A DNA stretch of 64,000 bases from Strongylocentrotus droebachiensis (lineage: Eukaryota > Echinodermata > Echinoidea > Camarodonta > Strongylocentrotidae). Below are positions 34,148 to 44,056 of the stretch, piece by piece. How positions within the stretch are numbered: position 1 is the first letter of the stretch; every line of letters starts with the position of its first letter. The notes beneath the pieces were generated by a model. The model saw nothing but the letters and a program-made list of their open reading frames with translations, was not told where the DNA came from and ran no database searches. A program made the translations under genes and the position numbers. The stretch covers positions 186,001-250,000 of the forward strand of contig JAVYIG010001822.1 of the NCBI GenBank assembly GCA_035222895.1, read 5' to 3'.

Positions 34148-34796
34148 TCATCCCCCAAAACGGGAGGGTTTTTCTAGTAGTGTAAATAGCAGTAAAAAAA
34201 AAAGCACAAAAGTTTTTTTAAATGTTTTTGTAGGGCTGTGTAAATGGGCCTAATGTAACTAGGGTTGCCAGGCAGCCAGGAAGGGACCTATTTGAGGCCA
34301 AATTATATTTATTTTTGGTGGTATGTTGATATTACCTACCTAGACCACAAACAGAATGGATGATAAGAAACTGGGTAAGATTAACTCTCTGAAAACATGA
34401 AGACACATGAAGACACAGTGTGATTAGTAGTATCTTTATCTGTGACACTACATCATGTACATTCCAATAGAAAAGGGGGAAATGAAACAGTGTTTAAAAG
34501 AGCTAGTTTAATTCACAAACTGCATTCAGCTTTATTAAGCACATATGAGCCTGTACCCTTTATGAACAACCCAATGTAGCATACATTATTAAATTACTCA
34601 AATAAAGATATGTCCCCCTGTGTTCTTGGGCTTCCCTTTTAAAATCTTCAATCCAAATGCACCTGCATTTTCGGGATGTTTTTTCTTCTAAATTAAGCAT
34701 GTAAAAAATGTTACTCCTACCCTTTTATAACAGATTTTTTCTTGGATATTTCTTGAAGTTAGACATACATATACGTATATAGTGCATGGTGGCCCT
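34148..34796. other. Unassigned sequence
   Basis: No gene or repeat recognised. Confidence 0.4.
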
Positions 34797-34873
34797 CATC
34801 CACTTCTTTTATATTAATTTTTTTAATTTTTTTAATATATTTATTATTATTATTATTATTTTTATGAATATTA

Positions 34874-34904
<31 letters not shown>

Positions 34905-34952
34905 TTTTTTTTTTAAATTTATTTATTTATTTTTTTTTTGGGGGGGGGGGGG
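34797..34952. repeat. AT-rich simple sequence ending in poly-G
   Basis: ATT and TTTA repeats followed by a T run and 12-13 G ending at 34952. Confidence 0.85.
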
Positions 34953-35640
34953 CTTGTCAGAGCTATGTTTAGAAGGAAAAAAAAATTTAAATTGTTTTTT
35001 AAAGTATGCCACCCCCTCTAAACATAATTATGCTTCTGTATCGCAATGAAATATTACTATACATACATGTACAACAAGCCCGTACAAGCTTTTTTTAAAG
35101 GGGGGGGGGGGTTTCGCCCCCGGACCCCTAGTTTGAACAGGGTTGTACTATTCATGTAAGGTAGACTTTACATGAAGTCTGCTGCTGAGGTATGAGTGAG
35201 CAGGGAATGCCTTAGCAGCACACTTCATGCATGCTTACACAACCATGAAATCAAAGGCAGTGTAAACAAAGCTCCAAATTAACGCTGGTCAACCCTTCAA
35301 AGATCATCAGGGGCTTGTTTACACTTGACTGTCCCCCTAATAACACTAACAAACACGCTCCCCTCAAGCATGCCTTTGCCTTATGTCAATGGAAATTAAA
35401 TGCCAAGAATACTTCAACAAATCAATACTCAAGATCAATAGTAATTTATCAAAGTAATGACCACTCCGTTATAGGGTAAGGAATTCAACATACAGTTAAC
35501 TAACAAAATATTCATAATCCTTGTATTAAAAATTTGATGTTTTTGTTGTGTCTTTCATATATGTATCTCAAGAATGAAAAGTGGACTGGTTGGATTAGAG
35601 CTTCTTTTGAATGCTTTTAGATGTAAGCTTTAATATGTCT
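34953..35640. other. Unassigned sequence with a G-run palindrome
   Basis: A G run at 35101-35111 passes into GTTTCGCCCCCGGACCCC, a GGGG-loop-CCCC palindrome of the kind left by decayed elements. No gene is seen. Confidence 0.45.
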
Positions 35641-36158
35641 AGGGACACTGATTTTCCGTTTAAAAAAATGGCCTTTTCCGTTTCAGATAATCTGGAATTC
35701 CTTTTCAGATGGGCTGAAAAACGGAAATTCCGTTTTGCCATAGACTTTGTACACATGAAAAAACTAAAATTCTGTTTACATAAGATTTGCATACAAACAT
35801 AAACTTGTAGGGTACAAATGTTTTATTAAAGGTTCTAACATTAAAGGCCCACTGCACTACTTGTAGCTACTTGCGCCCTCTATATAACAAACAGTGCCCA
35901 ATCGGTGACCATTGGTCCCCCATGATCCTCTTTTTCTTATGTTAACTGAGAGCTGAGTTGATGAGATAACCACCTGTCCAGTGACCTTGCAGGGCGCTCT
36001 AATCCCTCCTGTAAACTACGGCAGATAAGCTTTAAAGAGTAAGTTGAAATTCAGGTATTCGATACAAATACAAATACAGACTGAGTACTTTATCATTTCA
36101 AATGGTAATTTCTGTGAATTCCGTCCGTTTTCCGTGATCGCGGAAAATCAGTGTCCCT
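35641..36158. mobile_element. hAT-like MITE with a nested TT-B copy
   Basis: A 518-bp element with inverted ends AGGGACACTGATTTTCCG and CGGAAAATCAGTGTCCCT. Flanks are ATATGTCT (35633-35640) and ATATGTCG (36159-36166), seven of eight bases equal, which fits the 8-bp TSD of hAT elements. A TT-B MITE (35845-36031) inserted later into it. Further ACGGAAATTCCG palindromes lie inside. Non-coding. Confidence 0.82.
35845..36031 (+). mobile_element. TT-B MITE nested in the hAT-like MITE
   Basis: A 187-bp copy starting AGGCCCACTGCACTACTTGT, flanked by TTAA (35841-35844, 36032-36035). Being younger than its host, it gives a relative date: TT-B activity followed insertion of the AGGGACACTG element. Confidence 0.85.
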
Positions 36159-36414
36159 ATATGTCGCATTATCAATAAAAGAAATAAAGAATAACGTCTG
36201 TGATCAGAAAAGCAAAATTTGTGTCCAATATGTGCATGTCTGCAAGGTTATTTGGCTATTGGAACAAATTATCTCATGTTGCTTCAAATAACTTTCCACA
36301 AATTTGCAGCAAATATAACAATTCTATGCATAATTGCTGTCAAAACAATAATATGAAGATCTTTTATCAGTATAATGTGCTATATCACAATTTAATTAAT
36401 TTTTATAATACTTA

Positions 36415-36470
36415 GTATCATTATCATTATCATCATTACTACTACTACTGCTACTTCTACTACTTCTGAA

Positions 36471-36502
<32 letters not shown>

Positions 36503-36565
36503 TACTTCTACTACTACTTCTGCTACTACTATTATTTTTATCATTTTCATTATTATTATTATCAC
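36415..36565. repeat. (ACT)n / (ATT)n microsatellite
   Basis: ACTACTACT blocks with CTTCT variants, bordered by ATTATC and ATT repeats. Confidence 0.92.
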
Positions 36566-36746
36566 TATTACAGTCATTACTTAAGAATACTGTCTAGAAG
36601 TTCAAATATAAAATCATGGTCTAAACAATATTATCTGGCTGAGCAAGACACATAATTTTAGTCAGTTCATAGACTTAATTTCTGGGTGTGTAAATGTACT
36701 TGGAGCTAACTAAAATCAAGCAGCTCAAATTGATGATATCAACTTT

Positions 36747-37210
36747 TGAGAGCCAGAAGGGCATTAAAGATGAAGTTGAGTTCTGGTCAGGCGATTGCAT
36801 TGTGAAAGAAACGGTGTGGAACCGACCAGAAAAGGTTGATCATCTAGCATATAAGAATTTGTGTGTATTGCAAGGTTCTGGAATCATCAAAATGATAAGA
36901 AATTTGGCCAAGTCTTGGTAAAGTTACAAACACTGTACACAGAAAGATGTATATGGGACTACACGAACACGTGGCGTAAAAAGCCGCCCCCCCCCCCCCC
37001 GATTTTTACGATGTTACATGCATATTTAGAATATGAAGGCATTTGAAGAGCCATGCTTTTCAGGGAACATGTCTTAACTGATGTTCTTCCACACTTGCAT
37101 AATAAGAATAAGTAACGCTCACAAATTATTTTTCACCTCTTCCCAGAACTCAACCTTCTCTTAAACCCTTCATACAAGTATTATGATCTAATTCCCTTCT
37201 GGCTCTCATT
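36747..37210. repeat. HP60 foldback split by TT-A'
   Basis: Left arm GAGAGCCAGAAGGGCATTAA ends in the TTAA at 36764-36767. After the MITE, TTAA resumes at 37161 and the right arm TCTAATTCCCTTCTGGCTCT follows. Deleting the MITE and one TTAA rebuilds a full hairpin. Confidence 0.82.
36768..37160 (+). mobile_element. TT-A' MITE copy inside HP60, with poly-C
   Basis: A 393-bp element from AGATGAAGTTGAGTTCTGG to CAGAACTCAACCTTCTC, flanked by TTAA. It is nearly identical to 41039-41424. Its internal C run is 14 long (36987-37000) against 6 in the sister. Confidence 0.87.
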
Positions 37211-37275
37211 CATCAGACGATATCGAGTGCACTGGTCAAGCTACGTTTCATCGGACGTTTCCAACCAAACTAAAG

Positions 37276-37326
37276 TAGTGCGGGTTAGAACCCGGCATCA
37301 TAATTTGATGGCAATTTGTAGGAGGC
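37276..37326 (+). repeat. 51-bp direct repeat, left of MITE
   Basis: Starts TAGTGCGGGTTAGAACCCGG and is identical over 51 bp to 37799-37849. The GGGTTAGAACCC core is itself palindromic. Confidence 0.92.
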
Positions 37327-37333
37327 ATGTTTA

Positions 37334-37793
37334 GGGTGCGTTCAATCGACACTTTTTCACCCCAAAAATCACGGTTTCCAAAGACGTTTAGTTTTAAACA
37401 CGTTGTGTTCAAGCAATTTTTCATTGGTCGTAAAAATAAACGTGTTTAAAAAACACAAACATGAACGCTGAAAAAGATGCGTTTTGTATTGTGATTCTGC
37501 AGAATCACAGTCGCTAAAATTTGCTTGAACGAACGGAGATCTCAATCATGATTCTATGACGTCATTACCGTGGCCTCTTCCAGTTTGACCGACAGTCGAC
37601 CGTAAGCAGACAGAAAGCACGCGGAAAATTTGACCTATACTTCCTGGGTCAAACTGGACAGTGTGACGAGCAGAATCAGCGTTGATGAAAAATCGCATGA
37701 ACGCTCTCCCCAAGTAACCGTGTTTTTTAACGGCGTTTTGATTTGTGATTCATCTTTGTGATTCTAGCTTTGAAAAATCGCTTGAACGCACCC
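37334..37793. mobile_element. Long-TIR MITE between 51-bp direct repeats
   Basis: A 460-bp element with inverted ends GGGTGCGTTCAATCG and CGCTTGAACGCACCC (one base differs). Outer bases are TTA on the left and GTA on the right, so a 3-bp TSD is plausible but imperfect. The inner repeats AACGTGTTTAAA, AACACGTT and GTGATTCTGCAGAATCAC form further palindromes. Non-coding. Confidence 0.78.
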
Positions 37794-37798
37794 GTAAC

Positions 37799-37849
37799 TA
37801 GTGCGGGTTAGAACCCGGCATCATAATTTGATGGCAATTTGTAGGAGGC
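37799..37849 (+). repeat. 51-bp direct repeat, right of MITE
   Basis: Identical to 37276-37326. Downstream it continues into ATGTTTAG, which also follows the left copy just before the MITE. Confidence 0.92.
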
Positions 37850-38014
37850 TGCTAGTATGTTTAGTGCTCCTGAAGCGACAATAAAAGCAGCTTCATCTGT
37901 AACTTGAGACGAGCGCCTTGATTGCAGTGATCATTTGTTTTCATGCGGGGTGGTGGTTTGGGGGGGGGGGATGTCGGCAGTGCAAGCGACGACATAAAAT
38001 TGCAGCAGAGGTTT

Positions 38015-38332
38015 GGGCCCTGTCTTACGAGGAGTTTTGACTGATCCAGGGCCCTATTTCATTAGACTGATCAATTACTAGTTATAGTAACTTTATATTA
38101 TATAAGCTACTGAAATTGTTGTATTTGTTTGGCTGAGAGCAAATTTGCGGTAGAATTTGAGCATCTCTTAATGATAACAAGTTTTATAGAACAGGACCCA
38201 GATTGATTGCAAGTGCTCCAATCAATCACAATCTTACAAATTATTATTTCTTAAAAAAAAGAGAGTTGCGATTGATATCAAGTTGCGATCGATTTGAATC
38301 AGTCGTATTAAAACCATTTATAAAACAGGCCC
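38015..38332. mobile_element. MITE with a second MITE nested in it
   Basis: Outer ends GGGCCCTGTCTTACGAGG and TTATAAAACAGGCCC are roughly inverted, and ATCGATT/AATCGAT-like repeats lie inside. The inner element at 38049-38199 splits it. Boundaries are fair, TSDs are not clear. Confidence 0.5.
38049..38199. mobile_element. Inner GGGCCC-type MITE
   Basis: Starts GGGCCCTATTTCATTAG and ends TTTTATAGAACAGGACCC. It shares AAGCTACTGAAAT and AACAGGACCC with the element at 1-154, so the two are likely related. Confidence 0.5.
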
Positions 38333-39068
38333 TTGGAATGTGTTACTTGTGTCTTGCTTCACAAGATTGCTAAGAAAGCAAGTGTTTTCTAAAAAGATGA
38401 CTAGTCTAGGATTTGAAGTCCTATCTGATAGACTCTAGGTGACTGCAAACCTAAATCTTTCCAGTTATGAGACTATAATCGGGGAATTTGAAGGAAGACA
38501 AAATGGGTTATTTTCTTTCTTCAAAATCCATTATTTGCTCTTTTGCGAGGAAAAAAGGTTGGAACGTGACTTTCTCTGTCTGTTTGGTCAAAAAGAAAAA
38601 TGTCCAAACTGGAGCCACTTGCTGGCCAAGGAGGGGATAAATTCTGAGTAAAAATGCAGAGGAATAGAGAGGAGAGGGTGAAAGAGAATGAAATCATGCT
38701 CACTCTACACATCACTAGATTAACCCTATCAGTCCCACTCCCCGTCACCCTAGCCCTCGGCCACTCAACACCTCAGCGCTCAAAAGGTTAACGATGCTGC
38801 GCCGTAAAGAGCTCTCATCCAGTTGCGCTGAGTAGCTGCGCAAACAGAAATCAGAGCTCGTAATTCTGCCATGGTAAACGCTGAAATACTCCACAAACGA
38901 CTTTTCGTGCCTCCGCGGCCCACTCGTTTGTTTGCACGCCGTTTATGGGCTGTATATTTCGCAGACACAATGAGATGCTCATTTGGCATAGAAAAGATTG
39001 GGACAAAACTTACTCTGTGCTATCACGGGAAGAGCTCGATTGAGTGCTTTGTATTTGATGTCATCACC
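38333..39068. other. Unassigned sequence
   Basis: A GC-richer patch at about 38785-38960 contains CGCCGTAAAGAGCTC and CCTCCGCGGCCC. No gene can be supported. Confidence 0.4.
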
Positions 39069-39131
39069 TAAGAGCCACAAGGGCATTAAACCTATGTGAA
39101 AAATATACAATTAGTGCCTTTCGGGCTCTAT
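39069..39131. repeat. HP60 foldback, compact copy
   Basis: Left arm AGAGCCACAAGGGCATTAA, right arm TTAGTGCCTTTCGGGCTCT, with about 20 bp between. Confidence 0.78.
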
Positions 39132-39193
39132 AGCAACCAAATATGTGACTGTCAAACAATACTAATAATAATCTGAATTTATTTAGCCCTTAA

Positions 39194-39560
39194 AGGTAAA
39201 GACCAGCATTGGTAACGCCCCAATTTCAAAAAATGAAATGGAAGCTCTCATTACCAATCATGTGAAAGAATATGTTTTGACTAATACATGATGATAAAAA
39301 AATTGCCAGGAAACCGCCTACTAATTCATATATTTGGTAAATTTGTTTCTCTCATGGTCGTGTGAGAGATATAGGGTAGTCCCGTATACATCTTTCTGTG
39401 TATAGTGCTTGTAACTTTACGAAGAATGGGCCAAATTTCTTATCATTTTGATGATTCCAGAACCTTGCAGATGCTAGATGCTAGATGATCAACCTTTTCT
39501 GATCGATTCCACAACGTTTCTTTCACAATGCAATTGCATGACCATTACTGGTCTTTACCT
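39194..39560 (+). mobile_element. TT-A MITE copy (intact ends)
   Basis: A 367-bp element nearly identical to 5291-5656, flanked by TTAA (39190-39193, 39561-39564). Ends AGGTAAAGACCAGCATTGG and CCATTACTGGTCTTTACCT. Confidence 0.88.
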
Positions 39561-39884
39561 TTAATTAATACAAATTAGTGTCTCGCTTATCAGATATTAT
39601 GATCCCTGTCGTATTTTTAGATTTCCAAACAAACTGAAATCTGATTATTATTTATTATATCACAAATTTCATATTCATAGATTTTAAGATGTAGGAGGGA
39701 TATAAGATTTAAAGAATGAATAATTTCCAGATTTCAAACTTTGAAGTGGTCATAAACAGGCAGCTAAATCATATTAAGGTTTTTTTCTAAAAAAGATTAA
39801 ACAATGAATGAACATTAGTCAACATGGATCAATAATACCTTCCACTTTACTTGTTCAAATATCAAGATTTAATTTTGAATAGAA

Positions 39885-40490
39885 AGGGACCGTCCCTACA
39901 AAATACTGGCATTCCCCTTCCCTTCTTTTCCTTCAGAGTTATAAGGCATATTTATACAAAGATTTGCTACAGCCCTCGATCATCAAATTAAGTATAAATA
40001 TAAAATATTTATTATAAGACTTGATTCTTTGCTGATGAGAATTTGAAGGGGATTAGACCCCGTTCTCACTCACTTCGTTGGAGCGCTCTAACTAAGACCC
40101 GCTCCTCAGGAGCGGTTCTTAGGTGAGTGAGTCCAGAAGCGGACTTCTGGACCGCTCCAGAGCGCTCTAACGTGCAATGTGAACGGAAAGCGTACTTTGA
40201 ACGGAAGTGAGCTAGTGACCTTCGGTGCGAAACATGTAGTACGGTACATACGGTTTGTATTCCGCGCGCGAAAAAAATGACCCGCCTACCTGAGCTGCCA
40301 TAGCAACAAGACCATTTTGACTCGTGGAGCGGTTTGAGCCATAAGAACTGCTCGGAGTGTGAACGCTCGCAAACCGTTCCTCAAGACCCGTTCCTCTGGA
40401 GCGGTCTGGAGCGGTCTAACTAAGATCACTTTCAAAGTGAGTGAGAACGGGGTCTTAGTCACATTTCAAAGAAATACAGATAAAGATATT
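39885..40490 (+). repeat. Left member of a local duplication, interrupted by a MITE
   Basis: GGGACCGTCCC, AATACTGGCATTCCCCTTC, CAGAGTTATAAGGCATAT and TTTCAAAGAAATACAGATAA occur in the same order at 40605-40812. Here the TTA-flanked MITE separates the last block. Confidence 0.8.
40056..40454. mobile_element. Harbinger-like MITE, 20-bp perfect TIRs
   Basis: A 399-bp element with perfect inverted ends GACCCCGTTCTCACTCACTT and AAGTGAGTGAGAACGGGGTC, flanked by TTA on both sides (40053-40055, 40455-40457). TTA fits the TWA target preference of PIF/Harbinger elements (established knowledge). The neighbouring duplicate at 40605-40812 holds the empty site. GAGCGGTCT and AGACCGCTC-like words repeat inside. 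Non-coding. Confidence 0.87.
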
Positions 40491-40564
40491 ATCATAGATC
40501 CCTGCTCTTATCAATGATATTATTATTTGTAGTGTAATATATCTTTATCTGCAGCAAATACTGG

Positions 40565-40604
40565 TTTGTTTGTTGGTTGGTTTGTTTGTTGGTTGGTTTG
40601 TTGA
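40565..40604. repeat. (TTTGTTGG)n simple repeat
   Basis: GTTTGTTGGTTGGTTTG-type repeats between the two duplicate members. Confidence 0.9.
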
Positions 40605-40812
40605 ATAAAAAGGGTCCGTCCCAACCAAATACTGGCATTCCCCTTCTTTTCCTTCAGAGTTATAAGGCATATCGATATGAAGATTTGCTACAACCCTCTT
40701 CAAATTAAATATAATGAAAAAATGTATGAACTAATTAGACTTCAAATTAGGTATAATGGAAATATTTATGAACTCATTAGACTTTTCAAAGAAATACAGA
40801 TAAAGAAATACT
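40605..40812 (+). repeat. Right member of the local duplication (empty site)
   Basis: Matches 39885-40055 plus 40455-40490 without the MITE: CATTAGACTTTTCAAAGAAA spans the insertion point. It contains an additional short internal duplication (AATTAAATATAATG / AATTAGGTATAATGG). Confidence 0.8.
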
Positions 40813-40814
40813 AA

Positions 40815-40900
40815 TTAATTGGTTTTACCTGACTGCTAGGAAAGTATGTGTGCTTGTAAATAAGCAACCAGGGGATGAATGCCTTGCCAAAGTCAGAACA
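40815..40900 (-). mobile_element. SN-T SINE, tail fragment
   Basis: TTTACCTGACTGCTAGGAAA, GCTTGTAAATAAGCAACC and GAATGCCTTGCCAAAG match the body of the SINE at 29410-29587. The tRNA-like head is missing. Confidence 0.6.
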
Positions 40901-41038
40901 AAGCTATTCTCAACATATATAATTTCATTTCTCAAATCAAACAAATATAATGTATTCTTTTCACATGATTGTATTAATAGGATTTTGATATTTTGTTTAC
41001 ATTGTAGATAAAAAAAAATAAAAAAAATAGCGGGTTAA

Positions 41039-41424
41039 AGATGAAGTTGAGTTCTGGTCATGCGATTGCATTGTGAAAGAAACGGTGTGGAACCGACCAG
41101 AAAAGGTTGATCATCTAGCATATAAGAATTTGTGTGTATTGCAAGGTTCTGGAATCATCAAAATGATAAGAAATTTGGCCAAGTCTTGGTAAAGTTACAA
41201 ACACTTGCACAGAAAGATGTATATGGGACTACACGAACACGTGGCGTAAAAAGCCGGCCCCCCGATTTTTACGATGTTACATGCATATTTAGAATATGAA
41301 GGCATTTGAAGAGCCATGCTTTTCAGGGAACATGTCTTAACTGATGTTCTTCCACACTTGCATAATAGGAATGAGTAATGCTCACAAATTATTTTTCACC
41401 TCTTCCCAGAACTCAACCTTCTCT
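41039..41424 (+). mobile_element. TT-A' MITE copy, young pair with 36768
   Basis: A 386-bp element flanked by TTAA (41035-41038, 41425-41428) and nearly identical to 36768-37160. Most of the length difference is the internal C run. It is preceded by an A-rich stretch. Confidence 0.88.
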
Positions 41425-41428
41425 TTAA

Positions 41429-41779
41429 GTCTATCTAGTATTTAAGTTGACACCTTTATGGCTTCAGATGGTATAATGTCTATCTAAACAGGAAATACAG
41501 CACTCTATGATTTGTAGATGAATGCAAACCTTTCTCTCTTTCAAATACTGGCAATTGAAAGAGTAAAAATAAAAATGCTTGAATACATGTAGCTTTGATA
41601 CAGTGTATATCTAGGTGAGTGAGCATGGACCGACAGAGCACCAAATGTCAGAGCAAAAACTCATTTTCACATCTGAATGGAAGTCAATAATACACGTTAG
41701 AGCAGGGATGAATACGCACAGCTTCATAACAACTTGTCAGGAGGCGATCGCAAAACACATGTCATTGTCTGGGTGTATG
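41429..41779. other. Unassigned sequence
   Basis: No gene or repeat recognised. Confidence 0.4.
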
Positions 41780-42384
41780 AGGAGACGGAGAATGAAAAAC
41801 ATGGAGAGGGGGAGAGAGAGGGGGAGAGGGTAGGAGAGAGATGGAGAGAGAGAGGGGGAGAGAGAGTGATGGGTGTATGAAGAGACGGAGAATGAAAAAC
41901 ATGGAGGGAGAGAGAGAGTTAAAAACATGGAGAGACGGAGAGAGACGGAGAGAGAGAGTGAAAAGCATGGACAGAGAGAGACAAAGAAAGACGGAGAATG
42001 AAAAACATGGAGAGAGAGGGAGAGAGAGAGAGAGGGAGAGAGAGAGAAAGAGAGATGGGGAGAGAGAAAGAGAGAGAGAGAGAGAAAAACATGGATGGAG
42101 AGAGACGAAGAAAGACGGAGAATGAAAAACATGGAGAGAGGGAGAGAGAGAGAGAGGGAGAGAGAGAGAAAGAGAGATGGGGAGAGAGAAAGAGAGAGAG
42201 AGAGAGAAAAACATGGACGGAGAGAGACGAAGAAAGACGGAGAATGAAAAACATGGAGAGAGGGAGAGAGAGAGAGATGGGGAGAGAGAAAGAGAGAGAG
42301 AGAGAGAGATGGGGAAGAGAGAGAGAGAGAGAGAGACAGTCAGAGAGAGACAGACAGACAGACAAATGGAGAATGAAGAACATG

Positions 42385-42439
<55 letters not shown>

Positions 42440-42500
42440 GGAGATGGGGAGACAGAGACAAAGACAGAGAATGAAAAACATGGAGAGAGAAAGAGATGGT
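41780..42500 (+). repeat. GA-rich higher-order minisatellite
   Basis: GA tracts interspersed with the constant phrase GAGAATGAAAAACATGGAGA, seen near 41789, 41888, 41995, 42118, 42241, 42370 and 42468 at about 100-125 bp intervals, with GACGAAGAAAGACG before most of them. Long open frames on both strands (S/L-rich and R/E-rich) are by-products. Confidence 0.9.
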
Positions 42501-42980
42501 GAGAAGGGCATCTCCAAGCAGTCGCCATGGCAACCACTGGCCGAGCTCTTCCAAGGATGGGAAACGAGAAGTAGCTCTTGAATTGACATTAAGAACAGAT
42601 TACAGATGCATTAATTGCATATTGATTCTCACAGTCAAACGAACATGTACTTAGAAAGGTCAGGAGGGGTGATGATGATCAGCGAAATCGACTTATGAAA
42701 GTGGGATGATTAACATTCAAGCATACACTAACCCACATGACACATTTGTTGGTGACCCTGACATTTGCTCAAGAGACATACAGGTATTCTGAGGTCTTAA
42801 TTTCATCAAACATAGATTGTTATTGTTAGGTAAGGATTTGGTTCGAGTTAGGATCGTGTTTTGGGTTAGGTTTTAAGGTTGGACTTGCGGTTACTTAGGT
42901 AAACCGTGGAAATTAGGAATTCTGTTGATCAATATGTTACTAAAATTTGAAATTTGTTGATATGTTGCTGAAATCATTTT
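42501..42980. other. Unassigned sequence
   Basis: GGTTAGG-like words recur at 42835-42900. No gene is seen. Confidence 0.4.
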
Positions 42981-43277
42981 TTTTTTTTAAATGAGGCCGC
43001 CATCCATCTCAAGCCTAACAGCTCATGGTGGTGGTCCCCTGCGTTATAAATTACCTCTCTTATTTATTGAAAAATATTAACTATATATTTCTTATCTTAT
43101 TTGTATGCTTCGTATATGTCTCTTGTATGATATAATTGTACATGATTTTCTATTTAATTTACTTTTGTAAACATTTTATTCATTGTATTTGTTATTGTTT
43201 GAATTTGTGTAATGTGAGTTTGAATTTGTATCTTTTTGAACGCAGAAATAAAACCAACCAAACAAACAAACAAATTA
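42981..43277 (+). mobile_element. LT: LINE 3' tail
   Basis: Starts AAATGAGGCCGCCATCCATC, then GGTGGTGGTCCCCTGCGTTA, a long AT-rich part, and ends TTTGAACGCAGAAATAAAAC with a (CAAA)n tail. Its inverse lies at 31149-31452 and a diverged relative at 14484-14780. It is the best-preserved copy. Confidence 0.75.
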
Positions 43278-43412
43278 AACTCAGAGCTATTGCCAACAGA
43301 ACATGTGTCTAAAAACTGCATGTTTACATGAAAACTTTACTTCTTCTGATTGTGTGTACGTTTTCTTCAGATCCGGCTCTCAGTAGAGGAACACTAAAAA
43401 CAAAACAGGATA

Positions 43413-43623
43413 CTCTCTTAAAAAAAAAAGAGTGAATTTTCAAAATCACGGACGTCACTCCTCTGGAGAGTGAAAATGGAGTGAAAATAGAGTGAACATT
43501 CACTCTTTTTTCTTAGAGAGCACTCTAAAATCAATCGATTTTCACTCCTAAACAAGTGATCACGGACGTCACTCCCAAGAAAGTGAAAATAGAGTGAAAA
43601 TTCACTCTTTTTTTTTAAGAGAG
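43413..43623. mobile_element. TA-flanked palindromic MITE
   Basis: A 211-bp element with inverted ends CTCTCTTAAAAAAAAAAGAG and CTCTTTTTTTTTAAGAGAG, the homology continuing through GTGAATTTTCA and TGAAAATTCAC. TA stands on both sides (43411-43412, 43624-43625), the target of Tc1/mariner elements. The inside is tiled with GAGTGAAAAT and repeats ATCACGGACGTCACTCC twice. Confidence 0.82.
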
Positions 43624-43625
43624 TA

Positions 43626-44053
43626 TCATTCTAATCCCCCGTCATGAAGCTGTCTTTTCACATTATAGACTTATCCAGATTCTGATCCACACTGATATTA
43701 TTTAATCGAAGGTATTTCGGTCGATAAAGCTTTTGAAAGTTTTCTTTATCCTTAGTTCCTTACGTGTCTCCTCCTACATAATAGAGCTTTCAGATATCAT
43801 ATTAGAGACCGCGTTCACATGCCAGACTAAACCGCCTCACAGAAAGGACCCAAACCAAATTAGAAACAATTTACATGAAATTTAATATATTTTTTTGCAT
43901 CAATATACAGTCAGACCTGTCTTCGTGTCCACCTCTATATAAAGACCACCTGTGTATAGTGGCCATGTGTTTACAGACATTTTACAAATTTGTTCAAAGT
44001 GCTGAAACAGTAGACTCTCACTGAGAGCTCTGGTAGGCCCATCAAATTAAATC
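43626..44053. other. Unassigned sequence with an SVT fragment
   Basis: CAGTCAGACCTGTCTTCGTG and ATAAAGACCACCTGTGTATA at 43910-43965 belong to the SVT family. The rest is unassigned. Confidence 0.5.
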
Positions 44054-44056
44054 CAA

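Noticed and set aside
34797..35049. 87-codon open frame rich in I and F
   Set aside because: Driven by ATT/TTTA repeats and a poly-G run.
41737..42589. Long open frames on both strands (up to 275 codons)
   Set aside because: They arise from GA repeats: S/L-rich on one strand, R/E-rich on the other, in several frames at once. No domain and no normal composition.
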